Shown here one piece after another: positions 1 through 7,815 of a DNA stretch of 64,000 nt. The position numbers and the translations under genes are program-made. How positions within the stretch are numbered: position 1 is the first letter of the stretch; every line of letters begins with the position of its first letter. A model generated the notes under the pieces. That model had not been told where the DNA came from and ran no database searches. It saw nothing but the letters and a program-made list of their open reading frames with translations. Source of the DNA: Micromonospora eburnea (GTDB lineage: Bacteria > Actinomycetota > Actinomycetes > Mycobacteriales > Micromonosporaceae); assembly GCF_900090225.1 (NCBI RefSeq), contig NZ_FMHY01000002.1, positions 3,038,001-3,102,000 of the forward strand, in the 5' to 3' direction.

Positions 1-710
1 GCGGCCGCGCGGCCCTGGCGCAGCCGCCGGTCGATCCAGTTGACGGCGTGGGTCAGCGGCACGGTCAGCACCAGGTAGAACAGGCCGGCCAGCAGCAGCG
101 CCGACTCGTTGCCGGTGGTGGCCGCGTAGTCCTGGCCGATCCGGAACAGCTCGCGCTCGCTGGCCACCAGGCCGAGGAAGTAGACCAGGCTGGAGTCCTT
201 GATCAGCGCGATGAGCTGGTTCACCCAGGCGGGCAGCACCCGGCGTACGCCCTGCGGGACGATCACCAGGCGCATCGCCTCGCCCCAGGAGAAGCCGAGC
301 GCCCGGGCGCCTTCGAGTTGGGCGGCCTCGACGCTCTGGATGCCGGAGCGGAAGATCTCGCCGATGTAGGCGGCGGCGATCAGCGACAGCGCCAGGATGC
401 CCAGCGGGTAGGGGTTCGGCCCCCACACCTGCATCCCGAACGGCGCCAGGCCGACGCCGATGAGCAGGATGGTCGCCGCCGCCGGCAGGCCGCGGAACAC
501 GTCGGTGTAGACCCGGGCCGGCCACCGCAACCATCGGGTACGCGAGATGCCCGCGATCGCCAGCAGCATGCCCAGCACCGAGCCGAGCAGGGCGGCGGAG
601 ACCGCCAGGATCAGCGTGTTCGGCAGCCCGACGGTCAGCATCTCGGGCAACGCCTCGCGCATGGCGTCCCAGTCGAAGAAGGTCTCCCACAGGGTGCTCA
701 ACGGATCCAT
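1..710 (-). CDS. Amino-acid-type ABC transporter permease, 3' end beyond window
   Basis: About 236 residues are visible; the C-terminus lies off the left edge. The reading frame starts at an ATG at 708-710 (MDPLSTLWETFF) behind an AGGAGA ribosome site. Hydrophobic helices and the permease signature region (ALGFSWGEAMRLVIVPQG) match the HisM/GlnP family of polar amino acid permeases, which form the membrane channel of binding-protein-dependent importers. The gene lies 42 bases downstream of a binding-protein gene on the same strand, so the two form one operon, presumably with an ATPase further left. The riboswitch and leader peptide upstream suggest a sulfur-containing substrate such as cystine or methionine. 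The family is clear; the substrate is inference. Confidence 0.9.
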   Translation of the reverse strand, partial: MDPLSTLWETFFDWDAMREALPEMLTVGLPNTLILAVSAALLGSVLGMLLAIAGISRTRWLRWPARVYTDVFRGLPAAATILLIGVGLAPFGMQVWGPNPYPLGILALSLIAAAYIGEIFRSGIQSVEAAQLEGARALGFSWGEAMRLVIVPQGVRRVLPAWVNQLIALIKDSSLVYFLGLVASERELFRIGQDYAATTGNESALLLAGLFYLVLTVPLTHAVNWIDRRLRQGRAA

Positions 711-752
711 CAGATGTCTCTCCTACCGCCCCGCTCGCTCGTCCGGACTACC

Positions 753-1610
753 TCAGGAAGCGGCCGACGGCGACGGCACCGCGACCGTGCCGCTGCCCGG
801 CTTGAAGTCGGCCGGGATCGGCCGGCCCGGGTAGTACTGCGCCTGGAGGCGGGTCCAGGTGCCGTCGGCGATCACCTCGTCGAGGCCCTTGTTCAGCGCC
901 TCGCGCAGCTTGTCGTTGCCCTTGGCGACGGCGTACGCGGTCGGGGCGGGGCTGAGCTGCTTGGCGGCCACCTTGATCTTGCCGTTGCTGTCGTCGGCGG
1001 ACTTGTCGCCGATCTCGGCGGGGGCGATCCAGGCGTCAGCGGTGCCGGCCTTGAGCTGGTTGATCGCGCCGTTGTAGTCGGGCACCCGCACCGGGTTGAG
1101 GTTCTCCCGGGTGGCGTAGTCGTCCTGCACCGTGCCCTGTACGACCACGACCCGCTTGCCGGCGAGCTGGTCGAAACCGGTGATCGTGGAGTTGGCCGGC
1201 ACGTCGAGTCCGAAGTAGCCGAAGTCGTAGCCGTTGCCGAAGTCGACGGTCTTCTTGCGAGCCTCGGTGATCGTGATGGACGAGCTGCCCACGTCGAACT
1301 TGCGGTTGTTGACCTGGGAGAGCAGGGCCGAGAAGTCGGTGCCGACGAACTCGACCTTCAGGTCCACCTTCGCGGCGACCGCGGTGAGCAGGTCGTTGTC
1401 GAAGCCGGTGAACTTGCCGTCCTTCAGGTAGACGTTCGGCGGAGCGTCGGTGAGCGTGCCGGCCCGCAGCACGCCGGGCTGGAGCAGGCCGTACGGGTTG
1501 TCGGCCTCGCTGGTCGTGCCCCCGTCGCCGCAGGCGGTGAGCCCGGTGGCGGCCAGTACGGCGGCGGCGCCGAGCGCGGCGACGCGGGTCAGGGCGGGAA
1601 GGAATCGCAC
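753..1610 (-). CDS. ABC transporter substrate-binding lipoprotein (family 3)
   Basis: A 285-residue extracytoplasmic receptor. The GTG start at 1608-1610 is chosen because GGAG stands about six bases before it and because it directly precedes a lipoprotein signal peptide with the lipobox LTAC at about residues 24-27. The mature part has the SBP_bac_3 layout: a short-ligand core with FTGFDNDLLTAVAAK, then FDVGSSSITITEARKKTVDF, typical of polar amino acid receptors. It would deliver ligand to the permease encoded 42 bases downstream. Expression is probably set by the leader peptide and SAM riboswitch upstream, pointing to cystine, methionine or a related sulfur compound. The ligand cannot be read from sequence alone. 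Confidence 0.9.
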   Translation of the reverse strand: MRFLPALTRVAALGAAAVLAATGLTACGDGGTTSEADNPYGLLQPGVLRAGTLTDAPPNVYLKDGKFTGFDNDLLTAVAAKVDLKVEFVGTDFSALLSQVNNRKFDVGSSSITITEARKKTVDFGNGYDFGYFGLDVPANSTITGFDQLAGKRVVVVQGTVQDDYATRENLNPVRVPDYNGAINQLKAGTADAWIAPAEIGDKSADDSNGKIKVAAKQLSPAPTAYAVAKGNDKLREALNKGLDEVIADGTWTRLQAQYYPGRPIPADFKPGSGTVAVPSPSAAS

Positions 1611-1714
1611 AGGTGTCTCCAGGGTCCGATGGCGACGTGGGCGCACGCCGCCGACGGCACGCCCGGGTTCGGGCGAGCCGCAAGGGTGGATCAGGTTAAG
1701 GAGGAGGTGGTGCG

Positions 1715-1846
1715 TCAGCGCGCGCCGGCGCGGCGACAGGAGTCGCTGTACACCCGCATCAGATCAACGTGCCGGCGCTTGACCAGCGCGAAGTCGGCTG
1801 GGTAGGCGACGCCGTCGACGGGCGGGGTGCGAAGTTGAGCAGACAT
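1715..1846 (-). CDS. Cysteine-type regulatory leader peptide
   Basis: A 43-codon ORF with ATG at 1844-1846 behind GAGGG. Its C-terminal part (ALVKRRHVDLMRVYSDSCRR) resembles the actinobacterial 'putative leader peptides', short ORFs ahead of sulfur-assimilation genes whose translation senses cysteine supply. It lies between a SAM riboswitch and the binding-protein gene, about 100 bases before the latter. A CCTCCTCC tract just after its stop could pair with the binding-protein Shine-Dalgarno, so ribosome stalling near the Cys codon might open that site. The peptide has only one Cys, fewer than the classical members. The family match is from memory; the mechanism is inference. Confidence 0.72.
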   Translation of the reverse strand: MSAQLRTPPVDGVAYPADFALVKRRHVDLMRVYSDSCRRAGAR

Positions 1847-1883
1847 GGTTCCCTCTGGTCGGTGATGACCTGGGTACCAGGCC

Positions 1884-1991
1884 ACGCTTGCACCGGCGTG
1901 TTGCCGGTGCCTGGTCCTCACCCGGGGCACCCCACCGCGGAGGAGGGTTGCCGGCCAGCGAGCCGGGGCTTGGCGCTGGCGCTCATGACCT
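1884..1991 (-). promoter_or_regulatory. S-adenosylmethionine riboswitch, SAM-IV type
   Basis: On the minus strand the sequence has the actinobacterial SAM aptamer core: GGTC (1987-1990) pairing with GACC (1913-1916) as P1, a GCCAGC/GCTGGC helix, GGCAACCCTCC, GGGGTGCCCCGGGTGAGGACC. A further hairpin (CACCGGC/GCCGGTG, 1891-1909) follows P1, as expected for the extra P5 of the SAM-IV class. It lies about 40 bases before the leader peptide and should lower expression of the importer when SAM is abundant. SAM-I versus SAM-IV needs a covariance-model search. Confidence 0.83.
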
Positions 1992-2059
1992 GCCGAAGAG
2001 GCTAGCAGCAGCTTCCCGCGGGACGTCCAGCCGTTATGACCAGCCTCACGTGCCGTGCC

Positions 2060-2088
2060 TTACGGCGGCCCGGTCGGGCTGCTAGTTT
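2060..2088 (+). promoter_or_regulatory. Promoter for a leaderless acetyltransferase mRNA
   Basis: TTACGG (2060-2065), a 17-base spacer and TAGTTT (2083-2088). The -10 box ends six bases before the GTG start at 2095, so transcription would begin at or next to the start codon and the mRNA would be leaderless. No ribosome site is present, which fits. Confidence 0.55.
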
Positions 2089-2094
2089 TCTCCG

Positions 2095-2637
2095 GTGTTC
2101 GCCCTACCTCTGACCGACGACGCCGAGCTGCGGCCGCTCGAACCGTGGCACTCCGGCGAGTTCCTCGCCAACCTCGACCGCTGCCGGGAGCACATCGCCC
2201 CCTGGGTGGGTGCGTCCTTCGTCGCCACCGACGCCGACTCCGCCCGCCGCGTGCTGCAGAACTACGCCGACCGGTGGGCCCGCGACGGGGGCGGCATCTG
2301 GGGTATCTGGCAGCGCGGCACCCTGGTCGGCGGGGTGCTGTTCGTGTCGTTCGACGTTACTCAGGGCGTCTGCGAGGCCGGCTGCTGGCTGGAGGCCGAC
2401 GCCGAGGGACAGGGCCTGGTCACCCGCGCCGCCCGTGTGATCATCGACTGGGCGATCCGGGAGCGGGGCATCCACCGGGTGGAGTGGGAGACCAAGGCCG
2501 GCAACGAGCGCAGCATCGCCGTCGCACGGCGGTTGGGCATGCGGCGCGACGGGGTCCGCCGCGAGGCCGCCCCGGGGCCGACCGGCCGGGCCGACCTGGA
2601 GCTCTGGTCGGTGCTGGCCCCGGAATGGAAGCCCTGA
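2095..2637 (+). CDS. GNAT-family N-acetyltransferase (RimJ/RimL type)
   Basis: A 180-residue protein. The start GTG has no ribosome site but sits six bases after a -10-like box, consistent with a leaderless transcript. The fold is that of RimJ/RimL acetyltransferases: an N-terminal LRPLEPWHSGEF strand-helix, a central GCWLEADAEGQGLVTRA segment that forms the acetyl-CoA binding loop (the usual G-x-G-x-A/V region), and a C-terminal NERSIAVARRLGMRRDG block characteristic of the family. It probably acetylates an N-terminal amine of a protein or a small amine. It is divergent from the riboswitch-controlled transporter; nothing nearby indicates the substrate. Confidence 0.87.
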   Translation: MFALPLTDDAELRPLEPWHSGEFLANLDRCREHIAPWVGASFVATDADSARRVLQNYADRWARDGGGIWGIWQRGTLVGGVLFVSFDVTQGVCEAGCWLEADAEGQGLVTRAARVIIDWAIRERGIHRVEWETKAGNERSIAVARRLGMRRDGVRREAAPGPTGRADLELWSVLAPEWKP

Positions 2638-2709
2638 CGGCGGGCCACCGCGGGCAGGACCGGGACCACACGGCGGAGTTCTGTCGTACCCGTACGTCAA
2701 TATCTGTCC

Positions 2710-3120
2710 ATGGCTGCCCCCGCACTGGCCGACCGGTCCCCTCAGCCGCGCGCCCTGCCGCTGCGCGAGGTCCGCACCCGGCTCACCCAGCTCGTCGCCC
2801 TCGCCGAGCTGACCGACACGATCACCGTGGTCACCCGCGACGGCGACCCGCGTCCGGTCGCCGCCATCGTGCCCGCCTCGGCGGCCCGCACGGCGGCGCA
2901 GGCCCGGGCCGACGCCGAACGACTGGCCGCGATCAGCGCCGGCTGGTCCCGCCGCCTCGAGGAACTGCACCGGCAGAGCAGCCGGCGGCACGCGGCCGAG
3001 CGGCGCGCGCTGACCGACGCTCTCGCCGAGGTCTGGGCCGAGCTGGACCGCCGCGCCCCGGCCGGTGACCCGGCACTCGCCCGGCTCCGCGCCGCTCACG
3101 CCGAGCTGTTGCGGGACTGA
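2710..3120 (+). CDS. Phd/YefM-like antitoxin-fold protein, no partner toxin
   Basis: 136 residues. Residues about 16-55 (LPLREVRTRLTQLV...VVTRDGDPRPVAAIVP) match the Phd/YefM antitoxin fold, a small DNA-binding and toxin-neutralising domain. The rest is a charged helical tail rich in Ala, Arg and Glu, likely a coiled coil. A -10-like CAATAT ends six bases before the ATG, again suggesting a leaderless mRNA. No RelE, Doc or PIN toxin gene lies next to it, and the C-terminal extension is longer than in canonical antitoxins, so it may be a stand-alone regulator. The domain call is sound; the role is open. Confidence 0.65.
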   Translation: MAAPALADRSPQPRALPLREVRTRLTQLVALAELTDTITVVTRDGDPRPVAAIVPASAARTAAQARADAERLAAISAGWSRRLEELHRQSSRRHAAERRALTDALAEVWAELDRRAPAGDPALARLRAAHAELLRD

Positions 3121-3199
3121 CCCGCCAGGGTCCGGCGGATCCTGGTCCCGATCCGCCACAATGGAGCGTCTTCCGGGCGGCGGAGGTGGGAGGTCGGAC

Positions 3200-4306
3200 G
3201 TGAGCCAGATCAGCGAACCGGGCGTCAGCCCGCCGGAGCCGCTCGTCGCGCCGGGCGGCGCCGCCCGGTTCCGGCAGTTTCGGTTGTCGGCCCTGCTCGT
3301 GGTGCTCCTGGTGCTCGTGGTCGCGGTGGTCGGCGTGGCCACCGCCACCGGCCCGCCTACCCTGGGCGAGCTGCGCAGCCAGGCCGGCCTGGACGGCAAG
3401 CAGGAACTCCTGATCGGGGTCAAGGACGACCAGCCCGGGGTGTCTCAGCTCATGGAGGACGGGAGCTACCGCGGCTTCGACATCGACATCGCCTACATGA
3501 TCGCGGCCGACCTGGGGTTCAAGCGCCGGCAGGTGAGGTTCCTGCCGATCGAGAGCGAGGATCGGGCGCGCCGGCAGGCGTACGACGGGACGAAGTTCGT
3601 CACCGTGGACCTGGTGATCGCCTCGTACAGCGTCACCCAGCAGCGCAGGGAGCAGGGCGTTGTCTTCTCCGAGCCGTACCTGGCCACGGAACAGTCGGTG
3701 CTGACGCTGCGCAGCTATCCGGGCCGGGTCGACGGGCTGGGCGACCTGCGCGGCCGTAAGGTCTGCACCCTGGCCACCTCCACCTCGGAGCTGCGGCTGC
3801 GGTCGTACGGGGCCCAGGCCAGCGGCAAGAACCGGATCAGTGAGTGCGTGCAGGAGCTCTACGACGGCAAGGTCGACGCGGTGACCACGGACGCGGCGAT
3901 CCTGTCCGGCTTCGTGGCGCCACCGGCCCCGGACGCGGTGCCGATGCACCCGTTGCGAGGGGTGAAACCGCTGCGGCACTGGGACATCGGCGAGGATCTG
4001 GAGGAGCGGTGGGGGGTGAACACCGGCCCGAAGCCGGCGATGAAGGAACTGGTCGACTGGTCCCTCTACCAGGCCGCCTCCCGGCCCGGTAAGGACGCCT
4101 GGGACGCCGCGTTCGAAGCGAACCTGGCCCGGGAGCAGCCCGCCAACCGGCCGCAGCAGGTGGCGGTGGGGCAACAGCCGGAATGTCGGAAGGTGAGGGT
4201 ACGTCAGTGGCCGTGGGAGTCGATGGTTCTCGTCCCCTCGAGCCCCGCCCGCCGGGCGGCCCGACGCGCCGACCGGGCGCGCAGCAGGGGCAGCAGTGGC
4301 TGCTGA
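3200..4306 (+). CDS. Membrane-anchored family 3 solute-binding protein
   Basis: 368 residues from a GTG at 3200 preceded by GGGAGG. An N-terminal cytoplasmic stretch is followed by one transmembrane helix (about residues 33-54) and then an extracytoplasmic SBP_bac_3 domain (LLIGVKDDQPGVSQL, GFDIDIAYMIAADLGF, FVTVDLVIASYSVTQQRREQGVVFSEPYL), the layout of glutamate-type receptors. It is tethered by a helix rather than by lipid, and no permease or ATPase follows; instead it overlaps a polytopic membrane protein gene by 124 bases. The last 50 or so residues are basic and lie in the overlap, so they may be poorly conserved. It could be a receptor for signalling rather than transport. Confidence 0.78.
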   Translation: MSQISEPGVSPPEPLVAPGGAARFRQFRLSALLVVLLVLVVAVVGVATATGPPTLGELRSQAGLDGKQELLIGVKDDQPGVSQLMEDGSYRGFDIDIAYMIAADLGFKRRQVRFLPIESEDRARRQAYDGTKFVTVDLVIASYSVTQQRREQGVVFSEPYLATEQSVLTLRSYPGRVDGLGDLRGRKVCTLATSTSELRLRSYGAQASGKNRISECVQELYDGKVDAVTTDAAILSGFVAPPAPDAVPMHPLRGVKPLRHWDIGEDLEERWGVNTGPKPAMKELVDWSLYQAASRPGKDAWDAAFEANLAREQPANRPQQVAVGQQPECRKVRVRQWPWESMVLVPSSPARRAARRADRARSRGSSGC

Positions 4307-5283
4307 CGCTGCTGCCGGCGTTCCCCGTGCTGCTGCTGGTGCTGCGCCTGTGGCAGCTCAGCCGGCAGGACATGCCGACCATGCTGCTGCTGGTGCAGTA
4401 CGTCAGCCCGCTCGGCCTGCTCAGCGCGCTGCTCATCGCCCTGGTCTGGGCGTTCCCGCTGGTGGTGCTCGGCACCGGCGTGCTCGGATCGGTGCTGCGG
4501 GTCAGCGCCCCGGAGCGGTTCGACCCGGACCGGTCACTGCTGGCGTACGTGACCGCCCGTACCCCGGGCTGGGTGCTGGCCGCGGCGTCGGTGCTGGCGG
4601 CGCTCACCTGGCAGATGCGCTTCCTGCCGGCACTGCTGATGATCGTGCTGTGGCTCGTCGGGCTACGGATCCGCCGCCGCTATCCGGACCGCGCTGACCT
4701 GCTGCTCGCGCTGGGGCTGGTGCTGCCGCTGCTCGCCGGCCTGGTCGCGTACGTCTGGCTGGCCCCGGCGATCGTCTCCGCGCTGCGTCACGGTGAGCTG
4801 GCCACGGCGGCGCTGCTCGGGGTGCCGCCGGCGGCGGCCGTGGTGCTCACCGGGCCGATCCCGCGCCGGTCCGCGCCGCTGCTGACCCAGCTGGCGGCCT
4901 ACGTGGTGGCCGCGGTGGTGCCGCTGGTCAGCGGCACGGTGTTCCTGCGGGTGCCGCTGCTGCCGTCGGTGGCGGTCGAGGTCGGGCCGCCGCCGCCCGA
5001 GCCCGCGGTCGAGGTGGTGCCCGGGCAGGCGATCACCGTGACCGACCGGATGACGATCGTGCTGGACGGGAACGGCCGGGTCCGGTTTCTGCCCAACGAG
5101 GAGGTCCGGGCCCAGATCCTCTGCCCCGGCCCGGAACGGCTCCCGGTCAGCGAGGTGACCGTGCACGGCTGGCCGGTCGAGCGGACCGCGCTGGACTGGC
5201 TGATGCCGAGGCAACGACCCGAGCCGGCGGACAGCCGCTGCTCCGGCCGGCTGGAGGTGCCGCCCCGCCCGGCGGGCGGCTGA
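4183..5283 (+). CDS. Polytopic membrane protein of unknown function
   Basis: 366 residues from ATG 4183; a GTG at 4207, preceded by GGTGAGGG, is a plausible alternative start. After a Pro/Arg-rich N-terminus there are about seven or eight hydrophobic helices up to roughly residue 270. A soluble C-terminal domain of about 90 residues follows, starting with acidic/Pro-rich sequence and containing two cysteines (ILCPGP and SRCSG) that could form a disulfide outside the cell. No known family was recognised. The overlap with the upstream binding-protein gene suggests coupled expression and a joint function at the membrane. Confidence 0.72.
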   Translation: MSEGEGTSVAVGVDGSRPLEPRPPGGPTRRPGAQQGQQWLLTLLPAFPVLLLVLRLWQLSRQDMPTMLLLVQYVSPLGLLSALLIALVWAFPLVVLGTGVLGSVLRVSAPERFDPDRSLLAYVTARTPGWVLAAASVLAALTWQMRFLPALLMIVLWLVGLRIRRRYPDRADLLLALGLVLPLLAGLVAYVWLAPAIVSALRHGELATAALLGVPPAAAVVLTGPIPRRSAPLLTQLAAYVVAAVVPLVSGTVFLRVPLLPSVAVEVGPPPPEPAVEVVPGQAITVTDRMTIVLDGNGRVRFLPNEEVRAQILCPGPERLPVSEVTVHGWPVERTALDWLMPRQRPEPADSRCSGRLEVPPRPAGG

Positions 5284-5306
5284 CGCCCTCGTGGCCGGTC
5301 GACCGT

Positions 5307-5344
5307 GCCGGCGGCGACGACCCGACCGGGTCGCCGCCGCCGGC
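5307..5344. terminator. Bidirectional stem-loop terminator
   Basis: GCCGGCGGCGACGACC pairs with the mirrored arm ending at 5344, with one mismatch and a short loop. It sits between the convergent membrane-protein gene and pgi and could end both transcripts. There is no U-tract, as is usual in high-GC actinobacteria. Confidence 0.6.
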
Positions 5345-5351
5345 GTACGCC

Positions 5352-6986
5352 TCAGTCCCGGCCGCGCTCGGCCCGGTAGCGGCGGATCAGCGCGGCGGTG
5401 GAGGAGTCCACGTCGCCGAGGTCCGGGGCGGCTCCGGTGAGCTTCGGCGCGAGCTGGTTGGCCATCACCTTGCCCAGTTCCACGCCCCACTGGTCGAACG
5501 CGTTGATGTCCCAGACCGCCGCCTCGGTGAACACGATGTGCTCGTAGAGGGCGATCAACTGGCCCAGGGTCGACGGGGTCAGCTTCGGCGCGATGATCGA
5601 CGTGGTCGGGTGGTTGCCGGCCATCACCCGGTGCGGCACCACGTCGGCCGGGGTGCCCTCCGCCTCGACCTGTTCCTTGGTACGCCCGAAGGCGAGCGCG
5701 GCGGTCTGCGCGAAGAAGTTCGACATGAACAGGTCGTGCATGTCCCCGAGATCGTGGTTGGGCTGACTGAACGCGATGAAGTCGGCCGGTACGAGCCGCG
5801 TCCCCTGGTGGATCAGCTGGTAGAAGGCGTGCTGGCCGTTGGTGCCGGGCTCGCCCCAGAAGACCTCCCCGGTCGGGTACGTCACCGGGGTGCCGTCGAC
5901 GGTCACCGACTTGCCGTTGCTCTCCATGGTGAGCTGTTGCAGGTAGGCCGGGAACCGGTGCAGGTACTGCGCGTACGGCAGCACCGCGTGGGTCTGCGCG
6001 CCGAGGAAGTCGGTGTACCAGACGTTGAGCAGCCCCAGCAGCGCCGGCAGGTTCCGCTCGACGGGCGTGGTGCGGAAGTGCTCGTCGACGGCGTGGTAGC
6101 CGGCCAGCATCTCCCGGAACCGCTCCGGCCCGATCGCCAGCATCACCGACAGCCCGACCGCCGAGGGCAGCGAGTACCGGCCGCCCACCCAGTCCCAGAA
6201 GCCGAACATGTTCTCCGGGTCGATGCCGAAGTCGCGGACCCGTTCCTCGTTGGTGCTGACCGCGACGAAGTGCCGGGCGATCGCGGAGTCGTCCGCGTCC
6301 AGGCCGGCGAGCAGCCAGCGCCGGGCCTGGTTGGCGTTGGCCAGGGTCTCCTGGGTGGAGAACGTCTTGGAGACCACCACGAACAGGGTGCTGGCCGGGT
6401 CCAGGTCGGTGGTCTTGTCGTGGATGTCGGTCGGGTCGATGTTGGACACGAACCGGCAGGCGATTCCCGCGTCCCGGTACGCCTTCAGCGCCTCGTACGC
6501 CATCACCGGACCGAGGTCGGAGCCGCCGATGCCGATGTTGACCACGGTGGTGATCCGCTCGCCGGTGTGTCCACGCCAGTTGCCCGACCGCACCCGGTCG
6601 GCGAAGGCCGACATCCGGTCCAGCACGGCGTGCACGTCGGCGACCACGTCCTGCCCGTCGACCACCAGGGCGGCGTCGCGTGGCAGGCGCAGCGCGGTGT
6701 GCAGCACGGCCCGGTCCTCGGTGGAGTTGACGTGCTCGCCGGCGAACATGGCGGCGATCCGGTCGGTCAGCCGGACCCGCTCGGCGAGCGCGGTGAGCAG
6801 GCGCAGCGTCTCGTCGGTGACCAGGTTCTTGCTGTAGTCCACGTGCAGGTCGGCGACGTCGCCGGTGAGCCGGTCGCCCCGCTGCCCGTCGGTGGCGAAC
6901 AGCTCCCGCAGGTGGGTGCCGCGCAGCGCCTCGGCGTGCTTGCGCAGGGCCTGCCATTCGTCCGTGGTGGTGACGTCCACAGCCAT
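5352..6986 (-). CDS. pgi: Glucose-6-phosphate isomerase
   Basis: 544 residues from the ATG at 6984-6986. An AAGGAG lies 12 bases before it; an in-frame GTG at 7007 lacks a ribosome site and would place that AAGGAG inside the coding region. The enzyme interconverts glucose 6-phosphate and fructose 6-phosphate in the cytoplasm. Family hallmarks are present: DYSKN near the N-terminus, [11 protein letters not shown], the sugar-phosphate site [11 protein letters not shown] (about 150-160), [10 protein letters not shown], the catalytic loop [11 protein letters not shown], the base-region QLIHQGT and the C-terminal [10 protein letters not shown] lysine. Length and order match bacterial PGI of the mycobacterial type. 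It appears monocistronic and ends at a shared terminator with its convergent neighbour. Confidence 0.97.
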   Translation of the reverse strand: MAVDVTTTDEWQALRKHAEALRGTHLRELFATDGQRGDRLTGDVADLHVDYSKNLVTDETLRLLTALAERVRLTDRIAAMFAGEHVNSTEDRAVLHTALRLPRDAALVVDGQDVVADVHAVLDRMSAFADRVRSGNWRGHTGERITTVVNIGIGGSDLGPVMAYEALKAYRDAGIACRFVSNIDPTDIHDKTTDLDPASTLFVVVSKTFSTQETLANANQARRWLLAGLDADDSAIARHFVAVSTNEERVRDFGIDPENMFGFWDWVGGRYSLPSAVGLSVMLAIGPERFREMLAGYHAVDEHFRTTPVERNLPALLGLLNVWYTDFLGAQTHAVLPYAQYLHRFPAYLQQLTMESNGKSVTVDGTPVTYPTGEVFWGEPGTNGQHAFYQLIHQGTRLVPADFIAFSQPNHDLGDMHDLFMSNFFAQTAALAFGRTKEQVEAEGTPADVVPHRVMAGNHPTTSIIAPKLTPSTLGQLIALYEHIVFTEAAVWDINAFDQWGVELGKVMANQLAPKLTGAAPDLGDVDSSTAALIRRYRAERGRD

Positions 6987-7177
6987 CAGGTCGATCTTCT
7001 CCTTCACGACGAGGTCTGCCAGCGGGCCGTCGTCGCCCCGCTGCCGGCGACCCCATCAGCCTGCCATCCGCAGGAGGCCGGCGCGACGCGACCCGACATC
7101 GCCCACCTCTTGGACGTCGACTTCCGGGCACCCCCTGGTTGGGACACCTGTGCTACTCCTCGGCTCTGTGTGGGCGT

Positions 7178-7711
7178 TCACCGAGGCGGGAGCAGCCCCC
7201 GTTCGACCATGTAGGCCCGCAACGTCTCGGCGTCCTCGTCGGACATCAGGCGGCGTGGGATCACGGTCGCCGGCATCCGGCCGACGTACACGATCCAGAA
7301 TTCAGAGGTGTCCCTCACCTGGGTGACCCCGTCCCAGGCGATGCCGCCGGACTCCGAGCCGCTGCGCATCATGATGTTGTCGTCGGTGATGTCGTACGCG
7401 CCCTCGACGGCGTAGCGACTGGAGCGTCGCCGGGCGCGCGACCGCACCCACGGCGAGTACAACATCGACAACAGGCCAGCCACGACCAGTGTCAGGCACA
7501 GCGACGAGACCCGGTCGCCCCACGCGAACCCCCGCGAGACGGCGAAACCGATCACCCCGACCGCCGCCAGCACCGCGCCGATGTAACCGTACCTGCGCAG
7601 CCGTACGCTGCTCAGCGCGGCGGCCACGCGGCCCGGGTAGGTGGGATCGGCTGGGACGTCGAAACGGATGTGCACGCCAGAACGATAGTGCTGGTTCAGC
7701 CGTGAAGACAT
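7178..7711 (-). CDS. YcxB-like membrane protein
   Basis: 177 residues. Two hydrophobic helices lie at about 43-60 and 70-86, followed by a soluble C-terminal domain (AYDITDDNIMMRSG, GGIAWDGVTQVRDTSEFWIVYVG, ATVIPRRLMSDED) with the pattern of the YcxB C-terminal family. The function of this family is not known. A GTG at residue 13 (VHIRFDVPAD) is an alternative start; neither start has a clear ribosome site. It lies upstream of pgi on the same strand with a gap of about 190 bases. Confidence 0.72.
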   Translation of the reverse strand: MSSRLNQHYRSGVHIRFDVPADPTYPGRVAAALSSVRLRRYGYIGAVLAAVGVIGFAVSRGFAWGDRVSSLCLTLVVAGLLSMLYSPWVRSRARRRSSRYAVEGAYDITDDNIMMRSGSESGGIAWDGVTQVRDTSEFWIVYVGRMPATVIPRRLMSDEDAETLRAYMVERGLLPPR

Positions 7712-7736
7712 GGTGTACGAGCTGAGCCGCGCAGCC

Positions 7737-7776
7737 GGCCCCTGACCAGCGGAATTGAATCTACCGGTCAGGGGCC
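7737..7776. terminator. Stem-loop terminator
   Basis: A perfect 11-bp stem, GGCCCCTGACC (7737-7747) with GGTCAGGGGCC (7766-7776), loop of 18 bases. It lies just past the 3' end of the sigma-factor-linked membrane gene and probably ends that operon. Confidence 0.72.
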
Positions 7777-7815
7777 GATCTTCGAGGGCTCATGCCCGCG
7801 GGTGGGAGTAGTCGG

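Noticed and set aside
48..1805. Long open frame on the plus strand through the ABC transporter genes
   Set aside because: It is the antisense frame of two well-supported minus-strand genes; its composition (Arg, Gln, Gly, His-rich) is that of a high-GC shadow.
2710..3120. Complete toxin-antitoxin module
   Set aside because: Only the Phd/YefM-like part is present; the next gene is a binding protein, not a toxin.
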